This document shows, in pieces, positions 1-8,214 of a DNA stretch of 57,670 nt. The notes under the pieces are model-generated. The model did not search any database, was not told the DNA's origin, and saw nothing but the letters and a program-made list of their open reading frames with translations. The translations under genes were made by a program, and so were the position numbers. The first letter of the stretch is position 1. Each line of letters opens with the position of its first letter. The stretch comes from JBBIQS01 sp037442205 (lineage in GTDB: Bacteria; Myxococcota; Myxococcia; Myxococcales; UBA5297): positions 1 to 57,670 of the forward strand of contig JBBIQS010000051.1 in NCBI GenBank assembly GCA_037442205.1. Reading direction: 5' to 3'.

Positions 1-367
1 TCGCCGACAGCAGCTCGCGGTCGAGCGCATCGGACTGGCCCAGGTGCGCGAGAAGCACCTCGGTGTCGCCGAGCGGAGTCACCGCGTGGAAGGCGTCCTT
101 GAGCAGCTGGTCGAGCGTCCTCGCCTCGGCCCGCCCGATGGCTTGCCGGGCCAGGCCCACCAGCGAGCGCAGCCGGCGCAGGGCCTTGCGGTAGTCGTGC
201 ACCGCCCGCCGCGGATCCGCGTCCACCGCCCGCTGGCTGGCGCGCGCCGCCGCCGCCAGTTCGTCGAGGGCGTCCAGCAGGCTTCCGCGCAGCGGCGCGC
301 CGAGCCGCGGGCTGTCCCGCGCCGTTCGCGCAACCTCCGGTTCCGCACACTGACTTGGGCCGAGCAT
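1..367 (-). CDS. CHAD domain protein, 3' end cut by window edge
   Basis: I translated this frame by hand on the minus strand from an ATG at 365-367; it stays open to the left edge, so only the first about 122 residues are present. The visible part contains AVHDYRKALRRLRSLV near residue 55, which is the conserved His plus Arg/Lys helix of CHAD (conserved histidine alpha-helical) domains. CHAD proteins bind polyphosphate or other phosphorylated ligands through these basic helices. No CYTH domain precedes it, so this would be a stand-alone CHAD protein. It lies 140 bases downstream of the small secreted protein gene and reads in the same direction. Family assignment is fairly secure; its role is inferred. 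Confidence 0.75.
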   Translation of the reverse strand, partial: MLGPSQCAEPEVARTARDSPRLGAPLRGSLLDALDELAAAARASQRAVDADPRRAVHDYRKALRRLRSLVGLARQAIGRAEARTLDQLLKDAFHAVTPLGDTEVLLAHLGQSDALDRELLSA

Positions 368-507
368 TCCCCTCTCATACGTCGGGCCCTTGCCCGCCGG
401 CAGGTGCCGCGGTGCGGTTCGAGGCCGGATGATGAGTGGCGTACAGCGCGGGCCGCGGCTCAGGCGCGTCGATCGGACCACGGCGGGCGTCGAATCCGAC
501 GACCGCG

Positions 508-1026
508 CTACTTCTCGCTCGCCGCCGGGCTCCCAGAGATCGTGTAGTCCGAGAGGCGCTCGTCGGCGCCGGTATTTCTGCGGGAGCACCGGGTGGTCAG
601 CGCCCCGTAGAAGTTCGGCTCGACCAGGTCCTTGACCCGCGACTTGCACTCCTCGCCGAGGGACTCCTCCCAGGACGCGAAGTGCTCGACCGCGACGCGG
701 TAGCGAGTGCTCAGCGGAACGGGAACGCAGCGGTAACCCTTGGGCGAGAACTCCACCGAGGGCCCCTTCCCGACCTTGAAGCGCGCGGGCCTGGGCGGCT
801 GGGCGGCTTCTTCCCGCTTGCACCGGGCCAGGCTCTCTTCGCTCGCTGCGGAACCCTTGTGGCAGTGGCTGTAGGCCCGGCTCGCGGGCGGAACGCAGAA
901 CCACCCTCGCTCCGGCTGCTGGTCGGGATTCGGCCGCGCTCGAGACTCGTCGGCCGAGGCAGCATCGCTCCATCCGATGACGAGGAGGCCCACCGCGAGA
1001 AGGCGGCGGAGGCTTCGCGAGCTCAT
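508..1026 (-). CDS. Small secreted protein, unknown function
   Basis: This is a 172-residue protein with a clear N-terminal signal peptide: basic MSSRSLRR, a hydrophobic run LLAVGLLVIG, then an Ala-rich cleavage region near residues 22-26. The mature part carries about six cysteines (for example in WFCVPPAS, YSHCHKG, YRCVPV, TRCSRR), which suggests a disulfide-bonded periplasmic or exported protein. I do not recognise a family. It starts 21 bases after the rex stop and reads the same way, so it is probably the last gene of the rex transcript. A GGAGGGG run lies about 10 bases upstream of the ATG. Confidence 0.65.
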   Translation of the reverse strand: MSSRSLRRLLAVGLLVIGWSDAASADESRARPNPDQQPERGWFCVPPASRAYSHCHKGSAASEESLARCKREEAAQPPRPARFKVGKGPSVEFSPKGYRCVPVPLSTRYRVAVEHFASWEESLGEECKSRVKDLVEPNFYGALTTRCSRRNTGADERLSDYTISGSPAASEK

Positions 1027-1047
1027 TGCGGCCGGTCCCCTCCCGGA

Positions 1048-1674
1048 CTAGGCCACGCTCTTCGCCTGGCGGGCGAAGTAGGCCACCCGCTCCAGGGCGA
1101 TGGTCAGGTCCATGTTCTCGACGAAGACGTGCTCGGGGACGTTGAGGGTGGCGGGGGCGAAGTTCAGGATCCCGGTGAACCCGGAGGCCACCAGCAGATC
1201 TGCCGCCTCCTGCGCCGCCGAGTACGGCGTGGCGAGCATGGCCACCTGGATCCGCTTCTCGCGGGCGACCTCGGGCAGCTCTTCGATCGGATAGCAGGGG
1301 CATCCTTCGATGGTGCTGCCGACCTTGTCCGGGTCCTTGTCGAAGGCGGCGACGCAGCGCACCGACGGGTTGTGGCGCCGGGTATAGCCGAGGATGGCCC
1401 GCCCCAGGTTGCCGACGCCGATCAGCGCCACCGCCTGGCCCTGCGGGTCGTCCAGGTGCTCGGAGATGCTGCGAATCAGCTCGCCGATGGCGTAGCCGCG
1501 GTTCGGGCTGCCGGAGTAGCCGATGTCCATCAGGTCCCGGCGCACCTGCACCGCGGTGGCCCCGCTGGCCAGCGCCAGCTGGTGCGAGTAGACGAAAGGC
1601 CGCCCTTCCGCCTCGAGCTTGCTGAGGACGCGCCGATAGAGGCTCAGCCGCGCCACGGTCCGCTTCGATGCCAC
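1048..1674 (-). CDS. rex: Redox-sensing transcriptional repressor Rex
   Basis: This 208-residue protein has the full Rex layout: an N-terminal winged helix (RLSLYRRVLSKL, then ATAVQVRRDLMDIGYSG), followed by a Rossmann NAD(H)-binding domain with GVGNLGRAILGY near residue 87 and a C-terminal swap helix. Rex represses fermentation and respiration genes and leaves DNA when NADH binds. I chose the GTG at 1672-1674 because AGGAG sits seven bases before it and because the length then matches the family (about 210); the longer frame reaching 1833 would run back into the Usp gene and adds 53 residues unlike any Rex. It follows the Usp gene by 77 bases, which may hold its own promoter. Confidence 0.93.
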   Translation of the reverse strand: MASKRTVARLSLYRRVLSKLEAEGRPFVYSHQLALASGATAVQVRRDLMDIGYSGSPNRGYAIGELIRSISEHLDDPQGQAVALIGVGNLGRAILGYTRRHNPSVRCVAAFDKDPDKVGSTIEGCPCYPIEELPEVAREKRIQVAMLATPYSAAQEAADLLVASGFTGILNFAPATLNVPEHVFVENMDLTIALERVAYFARQAKSVA

Positions 1675-1702
1675 CGCCCGCTCCTGTCCGAAGTGTTTAG
1701 TA

Positions 1703-1731
1703 AAGATACCGCAATCGGACAGAATTTCTAA
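1703..1731 (-). promoter_or_regulatory. Putative promoter for rex
   Basis: On the minus strand TTAGAA (1726-1731) and TATCTT (1703-1708) are separated by 17 bases, in an AT-rich patch that stands out from the surrounding DNA, about 29 bases before the chosen rex start. I found no clean Rex palindrome (TTGTGA-N8-TCACAA type) here, so autoregulation is not shown. Confidence 0.3.
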
Positions 1732-1751
1732 TGGCCTGGCCCGGCGGCCCG

Positions 1752-2666
1752 CTACCTCCAGGAAGGCAGGACCTGGGTCCCCTTGGCCGCCGAGGCCAGC
1801 CCGTGCTCGATCCGTGAGAACAGCACCGGGCACGGCGCGCGGTCCAGCAGCTCCTTGACCACCTCGCCGTGGGTGCCGACGAGCGCCCCGCTCCAGCCAA
1901 GCCCGATCAAGTCCACCCGCCGCTCAGCGGCGAAGCGCAGGATCTCCGCCCCGGGGTCGCCGTGCGACAGGAACAGCCGCGGGCGCAGCTGCTGCGGCAG
2001 CAGGCAGAACAGGTCCATCCGCTCCATGAACTCCCGCGACCACTCCGGCCATTCGTGCTGCGGCTGATCGAGGTAGCAGGGGACCGGCAGCCCCGGCTCG
2101 CCGGCCAGGGTCGCCACGTGCAGCACCAACAGCTCGGCCTGCGCCCGCTGCGCCAGCTCCACCGCGGGGGTGAGCGCCGCCGCGGTCTGCGCCGAGCCGT
2201 CGTGCGGCAGCAGCACCCGCCGCATCGACCAGCCCGAGGCGACGGTCCCCGGCCGCACCAGGATCACCGGGCACGGGGCCGCGCTGAGCACCGCCCGGGT
2301 GACGTGGCCCGCCCGCCCGGTCGCCGCCCGCTTCTCGCCGCAGACGGTCTGGACGATCACCGCCCCCGGGGTCGCGCCCACGTGCTCGAGGATGGCCGCG
2401 ATCGGCTCGCCGATCAGCTCGTCCACCACCACGTGTCCCAGCGCCCGCCCGCTCAGCCCCAGCTTCTGCAGCAGCTCCAGCGGCGGCTCGGGCCGGTCGC
2501 CGGCGTGGACGACGTGCAGCGCCACTCCGCTGGCCTGGGCCAGCGCGTGGGCCACCGGCATCGCCGCCGCCGAAGTGCGCGAGCCGTCGAGCAGCAGGAA
2601 CACCGTGGTGTGGCCCGCGCCGCGCTCCAGGGCCCTGGTCGTGCCGGTCTCGCCCACGGTCTCCAT
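1752..2666 (-). CDS. Universal stress protein, two tandem Usp domains
   Basis: This 304-residue protein is a tandem UspA. Domain 1 (about 18-145) begins with HTTVFLLLDGSRTSAAAM and ends in the typical APCPVILVR strand. Domain 2 (about 150-295) begins with RRVLLPHDGSAQTAAAL, carries GLGWSGALVGTHGEVV (a nucleotide-loop-like glycine pattern) and ends with APCPVLFSR. Usp proteins bind ATP or AMP and are induced by starvation or stress. The ATG has a strong AAGGAGG six bases upstream. The gene starts 24 bases after the HAD-GH65 stop and is followed by rex, so stress response, trehalose-type sugar metabolism and redox control share a transcript. Confidence 0.88.
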   Translation of the reverse strand: METVGETGTTRALERGAGHTTVFLLLDGSRTSAAAMPVAHALAQASGVALHVVHAGDRPEPPLELLQKLGLSGRALGHVVVDELIGEPIAAILEHVGATPGAVIVQTVCGEKRAATGRAGHVTRAVLSAAPCPVILVRPGTVASGWSMRRVLLPHDGSAQTAAALTPAVELAQRAQAELLVLHVATLAGEPGLPVPCYLDQPQHEWPEWSREFMERMDLFCLLPQQLRPRLFLSHGDPGAEILRFAAERRVDLIGLGWSGALVGTHGEVVKELLDRAPCPVLFSRIEHGLASAAKGTQVLPSWR

Positions 2667-2690
2667 CGCGGCCTCCTTCGTCCCGCGCGG

Positions 2691-5600
2691 TCACCGGCGC
2701 GCGGACCAGCGGTCTTCCCCTTCGCGCCGCGCCCTCAGCTCCTGCCCGCACTCGAGCTGGCGGCGGGGGACGCCCTCCAACTCGATGGCTACCGGCCCGC
2801 CCTCCAGCACCCTCGCGCTCAGCTCGCCGGGCCGTCTTGTCATGGTGAGCATCAGCCTCGCGCCTCGCCACTGCAGCGGCACGCGCATCGCCTGCCAGCT
2901 CGAGGGAAGCCGCGGCGACAGCAGGAGCCCATCTCCTCGCGGATGGACCCCGGCAAAGCCGAAGACCGCCGCCTGCCACAGCCCGCCCATCGCCGCGGCG
3001 TGCACTCCGCCGGCGGCGTTGCCCATCTCGTCGGAGAGGTCGATCCGCGCCGCCTGGCGGAAGTAGGACTCGGCCACGTCCATCATCCCCAGCTTCGCCG
3101 CCACCCAGGAGTGGACCGCCGGGCTCAGGCTGCTGCCGTGGCAGGTGCGCGGCTCGTAGTAGCGGAAGCAGGCTTCGCGCGCCTCGGGCGGCAGCCGGTC
3201 CCACAGCAGCGCCTCGAGCATCACCACGTCGGCCTGCTTGACGATCCGCGAGCGCTGAACCTTGTCCCGACCCAGCAGCAGGTCGAGCGGGGCCGCCCTC
3301 CTCCCCTCCTTCCGCAGCGGCGAGAGGTCGTAGTCCTCGAGCTTGAAGAAGCCGTCGTACTGCTCGATCAGCGAGGTCTTGGGATCGATCCGCGGGGCGA
3401 GCCGCGGCGCCGCGCCCAGCCAGGACTCCACCTCCGCCTCGTCCAGCGACAGCTTGGCCTTGAGCTCTCTCCAGCGCGCCGGCATCCGCTCGCGCATCAT
3501 TTTGGCGGCCAGCGCGCCGGCCTCCAGGTTCCACTGGGCCATGCCGTTGGTGTAGCCGTTGTCGTCGACGGTCTCGTGGTACTCGTCGGGGCCGATGACG
3601 CCGCGGAGGTGCAGCCGGCCGTCCTTGCCGGGCTCGGCGCGGCTGGCCCAGAAGCGCGCGGTCTCCAGCATGAGCTCGGCGCCGGCCTCGGCCATGAACC
3701 GCTGGTCGCCGGTGGCGCCCCAGTACTGCCAGGCGGCATAGGCCACGTCGGCGCTGACGTGCAGCTCCTGCTCGCCGCAGAGGATGCGGAGCATCTCGCC
3801 GTCGGGGGCGAGCATGAAGCGCGGCGTGGTCTCGACGCCGGTGTCGGCCGACTCCCAGGCGAAGAGCGCCCCCTGGCGCCCCTGGCCGCGCGCCTTCTCC
3901 CGCGCCGCCGGCAGGGTGTGGAAGCGGTACATCAGCAGCGACCGCGCGGCCTGCGGGCAGGTGTAGGAGAACATCGGCAGGATGAAGGTGTCAGTGTCCC
4001 AGAAGACGTGGCCCTTGTAGGCCCGGCCGCTCAAGGTCCGCGCCCCGATGGAGACCCGCTCATCCTCGGGATTGGCAGCGCTGATCAGGTGGTAGGCGGC
4101 GAAGCGCAAGGCCCGCTGCGCCTCCTCGTCGCCCTCGACGGTGATGTCGGTGGCGGCCCAGCGCTCGCGCCAGGCGGCGCCGTGGCGGCGGGCCACCCCG
4201 TCGGTCCCCTGGAGGCGCAGCGATTCGACCCGCGTGCACGACTCCGGTACCGGGTGGCGCGACTCGCGGGTCGAGTAGAAGGCAGCCAGCTTGTCGAAGC
4301 GGTAGCGCTCGCCCAGCCGCACCTCGAGCTCCCAGCGCTCGCGCAGCACTCCCTCGGCCCGGTCGACCCGCGTTGCCGGCAGCTCGCCCTGCGGGCCGTG
4401 CAGGCGCGACTGGCAGGCCAGCGCCACCGAGGTGCCCGAGCCGGGGACGCGGTAGACCAGCACCGAGGGATCGCGGCGCTCGGCGGCGGCGGCGTCGTAG
4501 GCCGGAATCATCCGCGGCCGCGGCACCGGCATCCCGTTCACCATCAGCCGCGCCGGCTCGACGATCGCCTCCAGGCTCAAGGTCCCGCTGTAGTTCTCCG
4601 GGACGATCAGCAGCGACTGCAGCAGCAGGTGCCGGTCGGCGAGGCTGGCCAGCCGCACCGCGCGCAGGAAGGTGATCCGCCCGTCGCGGTCCCTGTGGCG
4701 CCACTCGCGGAACAGCGCTCCCTGGGCCAGGTCGAGGGTGCGCAGGTGCTCGAGCACCGCCGGCCCCTCGGCGGCGAACGGCTGCCCGTCGCTGGCCAGC
4801 AGCAGCCGCGACCACTCCGGCCCCACCGCCAGCTCGGGGACCGCCGAGGCCTCCGGCAGCGCGTCGTAGATCCCGGCCAGCAGCGTCGCGGGCGAGGAGG
4901 CGATGAGCTCGCTCTCGTCCAGCGAGCCGCGGGCGCCCAGGTAGCCGTTGGCGATGGCAAAGATCGACTCGAACTCGTGCTCGCGCGCCGGGTCGAGCCC
5001 TGGCCGGCAGATGCGCCAGTGGGCATCGGCGACCGGGGCCAGCGGCAGCTCCAGCGCCGCCGCCGGCGCCCGCAGCCGGACCTGGTGCAGGTCGCCCAGC
5101 GAGCCGAGCAGCTCGAGGAAGCGGGCCGGGCCGCCGCCGAGGTGGATGATGCCGTCGGCAACGCCGCCGGGCTCGGCGCCCACCGAGACGAAGACCGCCC
5201 CGGTGGAGTGCGGGGTGAGCATCCTGGAGTCGTTGCCCTCGGCGCCGCCGATCGGGCCGAACTCGTCGCCGCCGATCAGCGCGTCCTCGGGGGCGATGCC
5301 CCGCTCGCGGCACAAGTGCTCGAACATCCACTCGATCGAGTCGGACTTGTCGGTGAGGCCGATCTCGACGTGCTTGCCGTCGGTGGTGATGCGCGGGTCG
5401 GCCAGCCCCTTGGCGCGGGCGAGGTTCCGAGCCAGCGAGAGCACCTGCGGCAGCCCGCCGTCGATGCCGCCCCTGGTCAGCCGCTGCTGGACCGCGGTCA
5501 GCAATTCGCCGGTCTGCGACCTGGGCGGATCGGCCCACTCCGGCTCCGGGATCAGGTCCACCTTGCGCCGGTTCAGGCGATCGTAGATCACCGCCACCGG

Positions 5601-5996
5601 CAGCCCGGTGCGCCGCTGCAGCTCGTCGCGCAGGGCGTCGGCGGCCTCGGTGAGCTGGCGCTCCTCCTCGGCGGTGGCCACCCGCCGCCACAGCGGAATG
5701 GGCACCGGCCCGCCGTCGAACCCGAAGATCTCCGAGCCGCGGTTGGCGGCGATGAACAGCTGCTGGTTGTGCCGCCCCTGGACCAGCGGCGCGAGCTGGC
5801 GGAGTGGACGCTCGAGATCGCCGCCGGTGAGCACCACCACCGCCACTCCCAGGCTCATCAACCGTTCGAGCCGCTGGCCGACGGCGGTGGCGTCCTCGTA
5901 CCGATCGCCGACCGCGGTGCCGTCCCAGTCGAAGGCCACCACCCGGAACGGCCGCGCCAGCTTGAGCAACTGCTGCGGGCCAGCATGGCCGGCCAT
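2691..5996 (-). CDS. HAD phosphatase-GH65 fusion (trehalose/maltose phosphorylase type)
   Basis: This 1101-residue protein has an N-terminal HAD phosphatase domain (about 1-250) with the nucleophile motif FDWDGTAV near residue 20 and a late GGDE motif, like trehalose-6-phosphate phosphatases. It is joined to a full glycoside hydrolase family 65 protein (about 315-1080). GH65 signatures include HVFWDTDTFILPMF near 660, the catalytic acid region GVIGPDEYHETVDDNGYTN near 800, and RTCHGSSLS near 925. GH65 enzymes phosphorolyse or hydrolyse trehalose, kojibiose or maltose. The HAD-GH65 order recalls mycobacterial OtsB1; exact substrate cannot be read. The ATG at 5996 is chosen over an upstream GTG (6017) because GAGGG lies six bases before it. 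Confidence 0.88.
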   Translation of the reverse strand: MAGHAGPQQLLKLARPFRVVAFDWDGTAVGDRYEDATAVGQRLERLMSLGVAVVVLTGGDLERPLRQLAPLVQGRHNQQLFIAANRGSEIFGFDGGPVPIPLWRRVATAEEERQLTEAADALRDELQRRTGLPVAVIYDRLNRRKVDLIPEPEWADPPRSQTGELLTAVQQRLTRGGIDGGLPQVLSLARNLARAKGLADPRITTDGKHVEIGLTDKSDSIEWMFEHLCRERGIAPEDALIGGDEFGPIGGAEGNDSRMLTPHSTGAVFVSVGAEPGGVADGIIHLGGGPARFLELLGSLGDLHQVRLRAPAAALELPLAPVADAHWRICRPGLDPAREHEFESIFAIANGYLGARGSLDESELIASSPATLLAGIYDALPEASAVPELAVGPEWSRLLLASDGQPFAAEGPAVLEHLRTLDLAQGALFREWRHRDRDGRITFLRAVRLASLADRHLLLQSLLIVPENYSGTLSLEAIVEPARLMVNGMPVPRPRMIPAYDAAAAERRDPSVLVYRVPGSGTSVALACQSRLHGPQGELPATRVDRAEGVLRERWELEVRLGERYRFDKLAAFYSTRESRHPVPESCTRVESLRLQGTDGVARRHGAAWRERWAATDITVEGDEEAQRALRFAAYHLISAANPEDERVSIGARTLSGRAYKGHVFWDTDTFILPMFSYTCPQAARSLLMYRFHTLPAAREKARGQGRQGALFAWESADTGVETTPRFMLAPDGEMLRILCGEQELHVSADVAYAAWQYWGATGDQRFMAEAGAELMLETARFWASRAEPGKDGRLHLRGVIGPDEYHETVDDNGYTNGMAQWNLEAGALAAKMMRERMPARWRELKAKLSLDEAEVESWLGAAPRLAPRIDPKTSLIEQYDGFFKLEDYDLSPLRKEGRRAAPLDLLLGRDKVQRSRIVKQADVVMLEALLWDRLPPEAREACFRYYEPRTCHGSSLSPAVHSWVAAKLGMMDVAESYFRQAARIDLSDEMGNAAGGVHAAAMGGLWQAAVFGFAGVHPRGDGLLLSPRLPSSWQAMRVPLQWRGARLMLTMTRRPGELSARVLEGGPVAIELEGVPRRQLECGQELRARREGEDRWSARR

Positions 5997-6352
5997 GATC
6001 GACCCTCGCGGCCTCACTCCGAGTCAGCGCCCGCGGCCCTCCCTCCGCGAGCGCCGACTCGATGGCGCGCCGGTCGCCCCGACGGCGCCAACCTCGCAAC
6101 GGACAATCCGGATGTGACCACGCTCAGGAGGCCTCGCAAGGCACGCCCAACCGCCCGCGCGCACGCCGCCGCGCACGTCTGGCGATCGATGGAGAGCGTT
6201 GATGGACGTCCGCGGACGACCCGAACCGCGGGGCGCTCGCTCGCTTTGGCAGCGGGACTGCGACGACTTGGGAGGGATCGCCCGACGGCCCTTCGACTTC
6301 GCGGCTTCGCCGCTCCGCTCAGGGCGAGCGGATGGCGTTCGAGCCAGAAACT
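5997..6352. other. Intergenic region, no gene seen
   Basis: No frame here has convincing coding character. It holds the leader of the HAD-GH65 gene and, at 6311-6334, one copy of a short GC-rich dispersed repeat (CGCTCCGCTCNGGGCGANCG core) that recurs at 11457-11480. I see no clear -35/-10 pair. Confidence 0.5.
6311..6334. repeat. Dispersed short repeat, copy 1
   Basis: The 24-base stretch matches 11457-11480 at 21 positions (core CGCTCCGCTC followed by GGGCGA and CGGAT). Both copies sit between genes. It resembles the short intergenic repeats that often yield spurious peptides ending in LRSG or LRANG in high-GC proteobacteria. Confidence 0.45.
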
Positions 6353-7114
6353 CTAGTCGTCGCCCAGGCTGCGCAGCAGGAAGTTGACCGCCATCGGCAG
6401 GCGCCGGCGCCAGTCGGCCTCGTTGTGGCGGCCCTTGGGATCGACCCGCACCCGCAGGTGGCGGCGGTCGAGCCCGCGGTTGTGCAGGGTCTGCCCCAGG
6501 CCCTTGACCAGGAACAGGCCGAAGGGCCCCATCTCCCGCTCGCCGAGGTCGATGTAGATGCGCGTCGAGGGATCGAGCGGCGGCCCCTCGGCCATCTTCA
6601 TCAGCGCCCCGCCGCCGAACCAGAGCGAGGGCGACATGGCCAGCGCCCCGCCGAAGACCTGCGGGTGGCGCAGCAGCGCGTAGAGCGAGATCAGCGCCCC
6701 CATCGAGCTGCCGCCGACGAAGGTCGCCTCGCGCTCCGGGCGAACCCGGAAGTGGCGATCCACCTGCGGCTTGAGGACGTTGACCACGAACTCCAGCATC
6801 CGGTCGGCGCGGCCCTCGCCGTACTTGGCGTCGGAGACCGGGGCGTAGTCGCCGATGCGGTGCTCGCCGCCGTGGTTGATGGCCACCACCGCCGCCGTCG
6901 GCCGCCCGCGCCGCGCCAGCCGCGTCAGCACCTCGTGGGCGTGCCAGCCGCCGGAGTAGCTGCCCTCGTCGCCGAACAGGTTCTGCGCGTCCCACATGTA
7001 GAGCACGTGGTACGGCGGCGGGACCGGCGGCAGGAACATCCGCACCGCCCGCTGGCCGGGGATGCCGGGGATCTCGAAGCTCCCCAGCTCGTAGAAGGTT
7101 CCGTGGGCGCTCAT
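6353..7114 (-). CDS. Esterase of the enterochelin-esterase/esterase D type
   Basis: This 253-residue protein is an alpha/beta-hydrolase of the putative esterase family. The nucleophile elbow GGSSMGAL is near residue 133; YMWDAQNLFGDEGSY near 40 is the conserved region after strand 3; the catalytic His is probably in KGRHNEADW near 232 and the acid in the IYIDLGERE region. There is no signal peptide, so it should act in the cytoplasm on an ester substrate that cannot be named. It reads toward the HAD-GH65 gene but lies 356 bases away, so it is probably a separate unit. Confidence 0.8.
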   Translation of the reverse strand: MSAHGTFYELGSFEIPGIPGQRAVRMFLPPVPPPYHVLYMWDAQNLFGDEGSYSGGWHAHEVLTRLARRGRPTAAVVAINHGGEHRIGDYAPVSDAKYGEGRADRMLEFVVNVLKPQVDRHFRVRPEREATFVGGSSMGALISLYALLRHPQVFGGALAMSPSLWFGGGALMKMAEGPPLDPSTRIYIDLGEREMGPFGLFLVKGLGQTLHNRGLDRRHLRVRVDPKGRHNEADWRRRLPMAVNFLLRSLGDD

Positions 7115-7213
7115 GGTCGCTGCGAGTGAGAGCCTTCCCAGTTCAGAGAGGATTCCCTGGACGCTCGTCGCGGCCGCGAAATTAGAGCAGATGCCGCGGC
7201 CGCTGGGAAATCC

Positions 7214-8068
7214 CTAGCTGCCCGTGCGCCCGGCGGCCTCGTTCATCCGCCCGGAGCGGAACGGCTCCAGGTCCAGCGCCACGAACTTGAAGCCCCGCCG
7301 CTTGAGCGCCTCGCTGATCTTCGTGCGCAGCGCCGCGTCGCTCAGCCGCCCGTACTCCTCGGCGGCCACCTCCAGCCGCGCCACCTCGCCGTGGTAGCGC
7401 ACCCGGAACTGCCGCAGCCCCAGCTCCCACAGGTCCTGTTCGGCCCCGCCGATCAGCGCCAGCCGCTCCAGGGTCACCGCGGTCCCGTAGGGGATGCGCG
7501 AGGCCAGGCAGGCCATCTGCGGCTTGTCCCAGGTCGAAAGCCCCAGCCTCTTCGACCAGGCGCGGATCTCCTGCTTGCTCAGCTCGGCCTCGGCCAGCGG
7601 CGAACGCACGCTTCGCTCCCGCGCCGCCTGGTGCCCAGGGCGCCAGTCCTTGCGGTCGTCGGCGTTGAAGCCGTCGAAGACCGCGGCCAGCCCCAGCTCG
7701 GCCCGCTTCTTCTCCGCCAGATCGAACAGCTCGCTCTTGCAGAAGTAGCAGCGGTCATTGCCGTTGGCGGCGTAGCGCGGGTCCTCGAGCTCGCGGGCGT
7801 CGACCGACACCAGCCGGGCGCCGATGGCCTCGGCGTTGGCCCGGGCCTCCCCGCGCTCGCGCTCGGGGATGGAGGCGGAGAGCGCCAGCAGCCCCACGCA
7901 CTTGTCGCCGAGCACCCGGTGGGCCACCGCCAGCAGGAAGGTCGAATCCACGCCGCCGGAGTAGGCCACCAGCGCCGAGCCGCAGCCGGCGATCGCCGCC
8001 TCGAGCGCCGCCAGCTTCGCCTCCGACTGGCGGCACAGCGCTTCCAGTTGCTGCTCGCTCATCGCCAT
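7214..8068 (-). CDS. larE: ATP-dependent sacrificial sulfur transferase LarE
   Basis: This 284-residue PP-loop ATPase has the signature YSGGVDST near residue 37, the CYFCK motif near 110, and MACLASRIPYG near 186 with the cysteine position that in lactobacillar LarE donates its own sulfur to the nickel-pincer cofactor of lactate racemase. I chose the ATG at 8066-8068 for the usual family length of about 270-285; a second ATG follows two codons later. No larA, larB or larC lies nearby, so the substrate here may be another sulfurated cofactor. It is separated from cysC by a strong hairpin. Confidence 0.85.
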   Translation of the reverse strand: MAMSEQQLEALCRQSEAKLAALEAAIAGCGSALVAYSGGVDSTFLLAVAHRVLGDKCVGLLALSASIPERERGEARANAEAIGARLVSVDARELEDPRYAANGNDRCYFCKSELFDLAEKKRAELGLAAVFDGFNADDRKDWRPGHQAARERSVRSPLAEAELSKQEIRAWSKRLGLSTWDKPQMACLASRIPYGTAVTLERLALIGGAEQDLWELGLRQFRVRYHGEVARLEVAAEEYGRLSDAALRTKISEALKRRGFKFVALDLEPFRSGRMNEAAGRTGS

Positions 8069-8158
8069 GGCGGTCTTCTTCCCAGTTCCCCGGACCGGCT
8101 TCGGGTGCCGGACAATGCCGGAGAGGTAACAGCCGGCCCGAGCCGGGCGCAGAGACAG

Positions 8159-8203
8159 AACGAGGGGCCTCCCGGCCTCGAGGCCGCGGGAGAACCCCTC
8201 GTT
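8159..8203 (-). terminator. Hairpin terminator after cysC
   Basis: AACGAGGGG (8159-8167) pairs with CCCCTCGTT (8195-8203), with a second inner stem (CTCCCG/CGGGAG) between them. It lies 12 bases after the cysC stop and before the larE start. The T-run on the minus strand is weak. Confidence 0.65.
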
Positions 8204-8214
8204 TCTACGGCCAG

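Noticed and set aside
1869..6356. Long plus-strand frame of 1495 codons
   Set aside because: It is antisense to the Usp and HAD-GH65 genes, whose motifs are intact; GC-rich third positions open the reverse frame. The peptide is a run of Arg, Ala, Pro and Gly without motifs.
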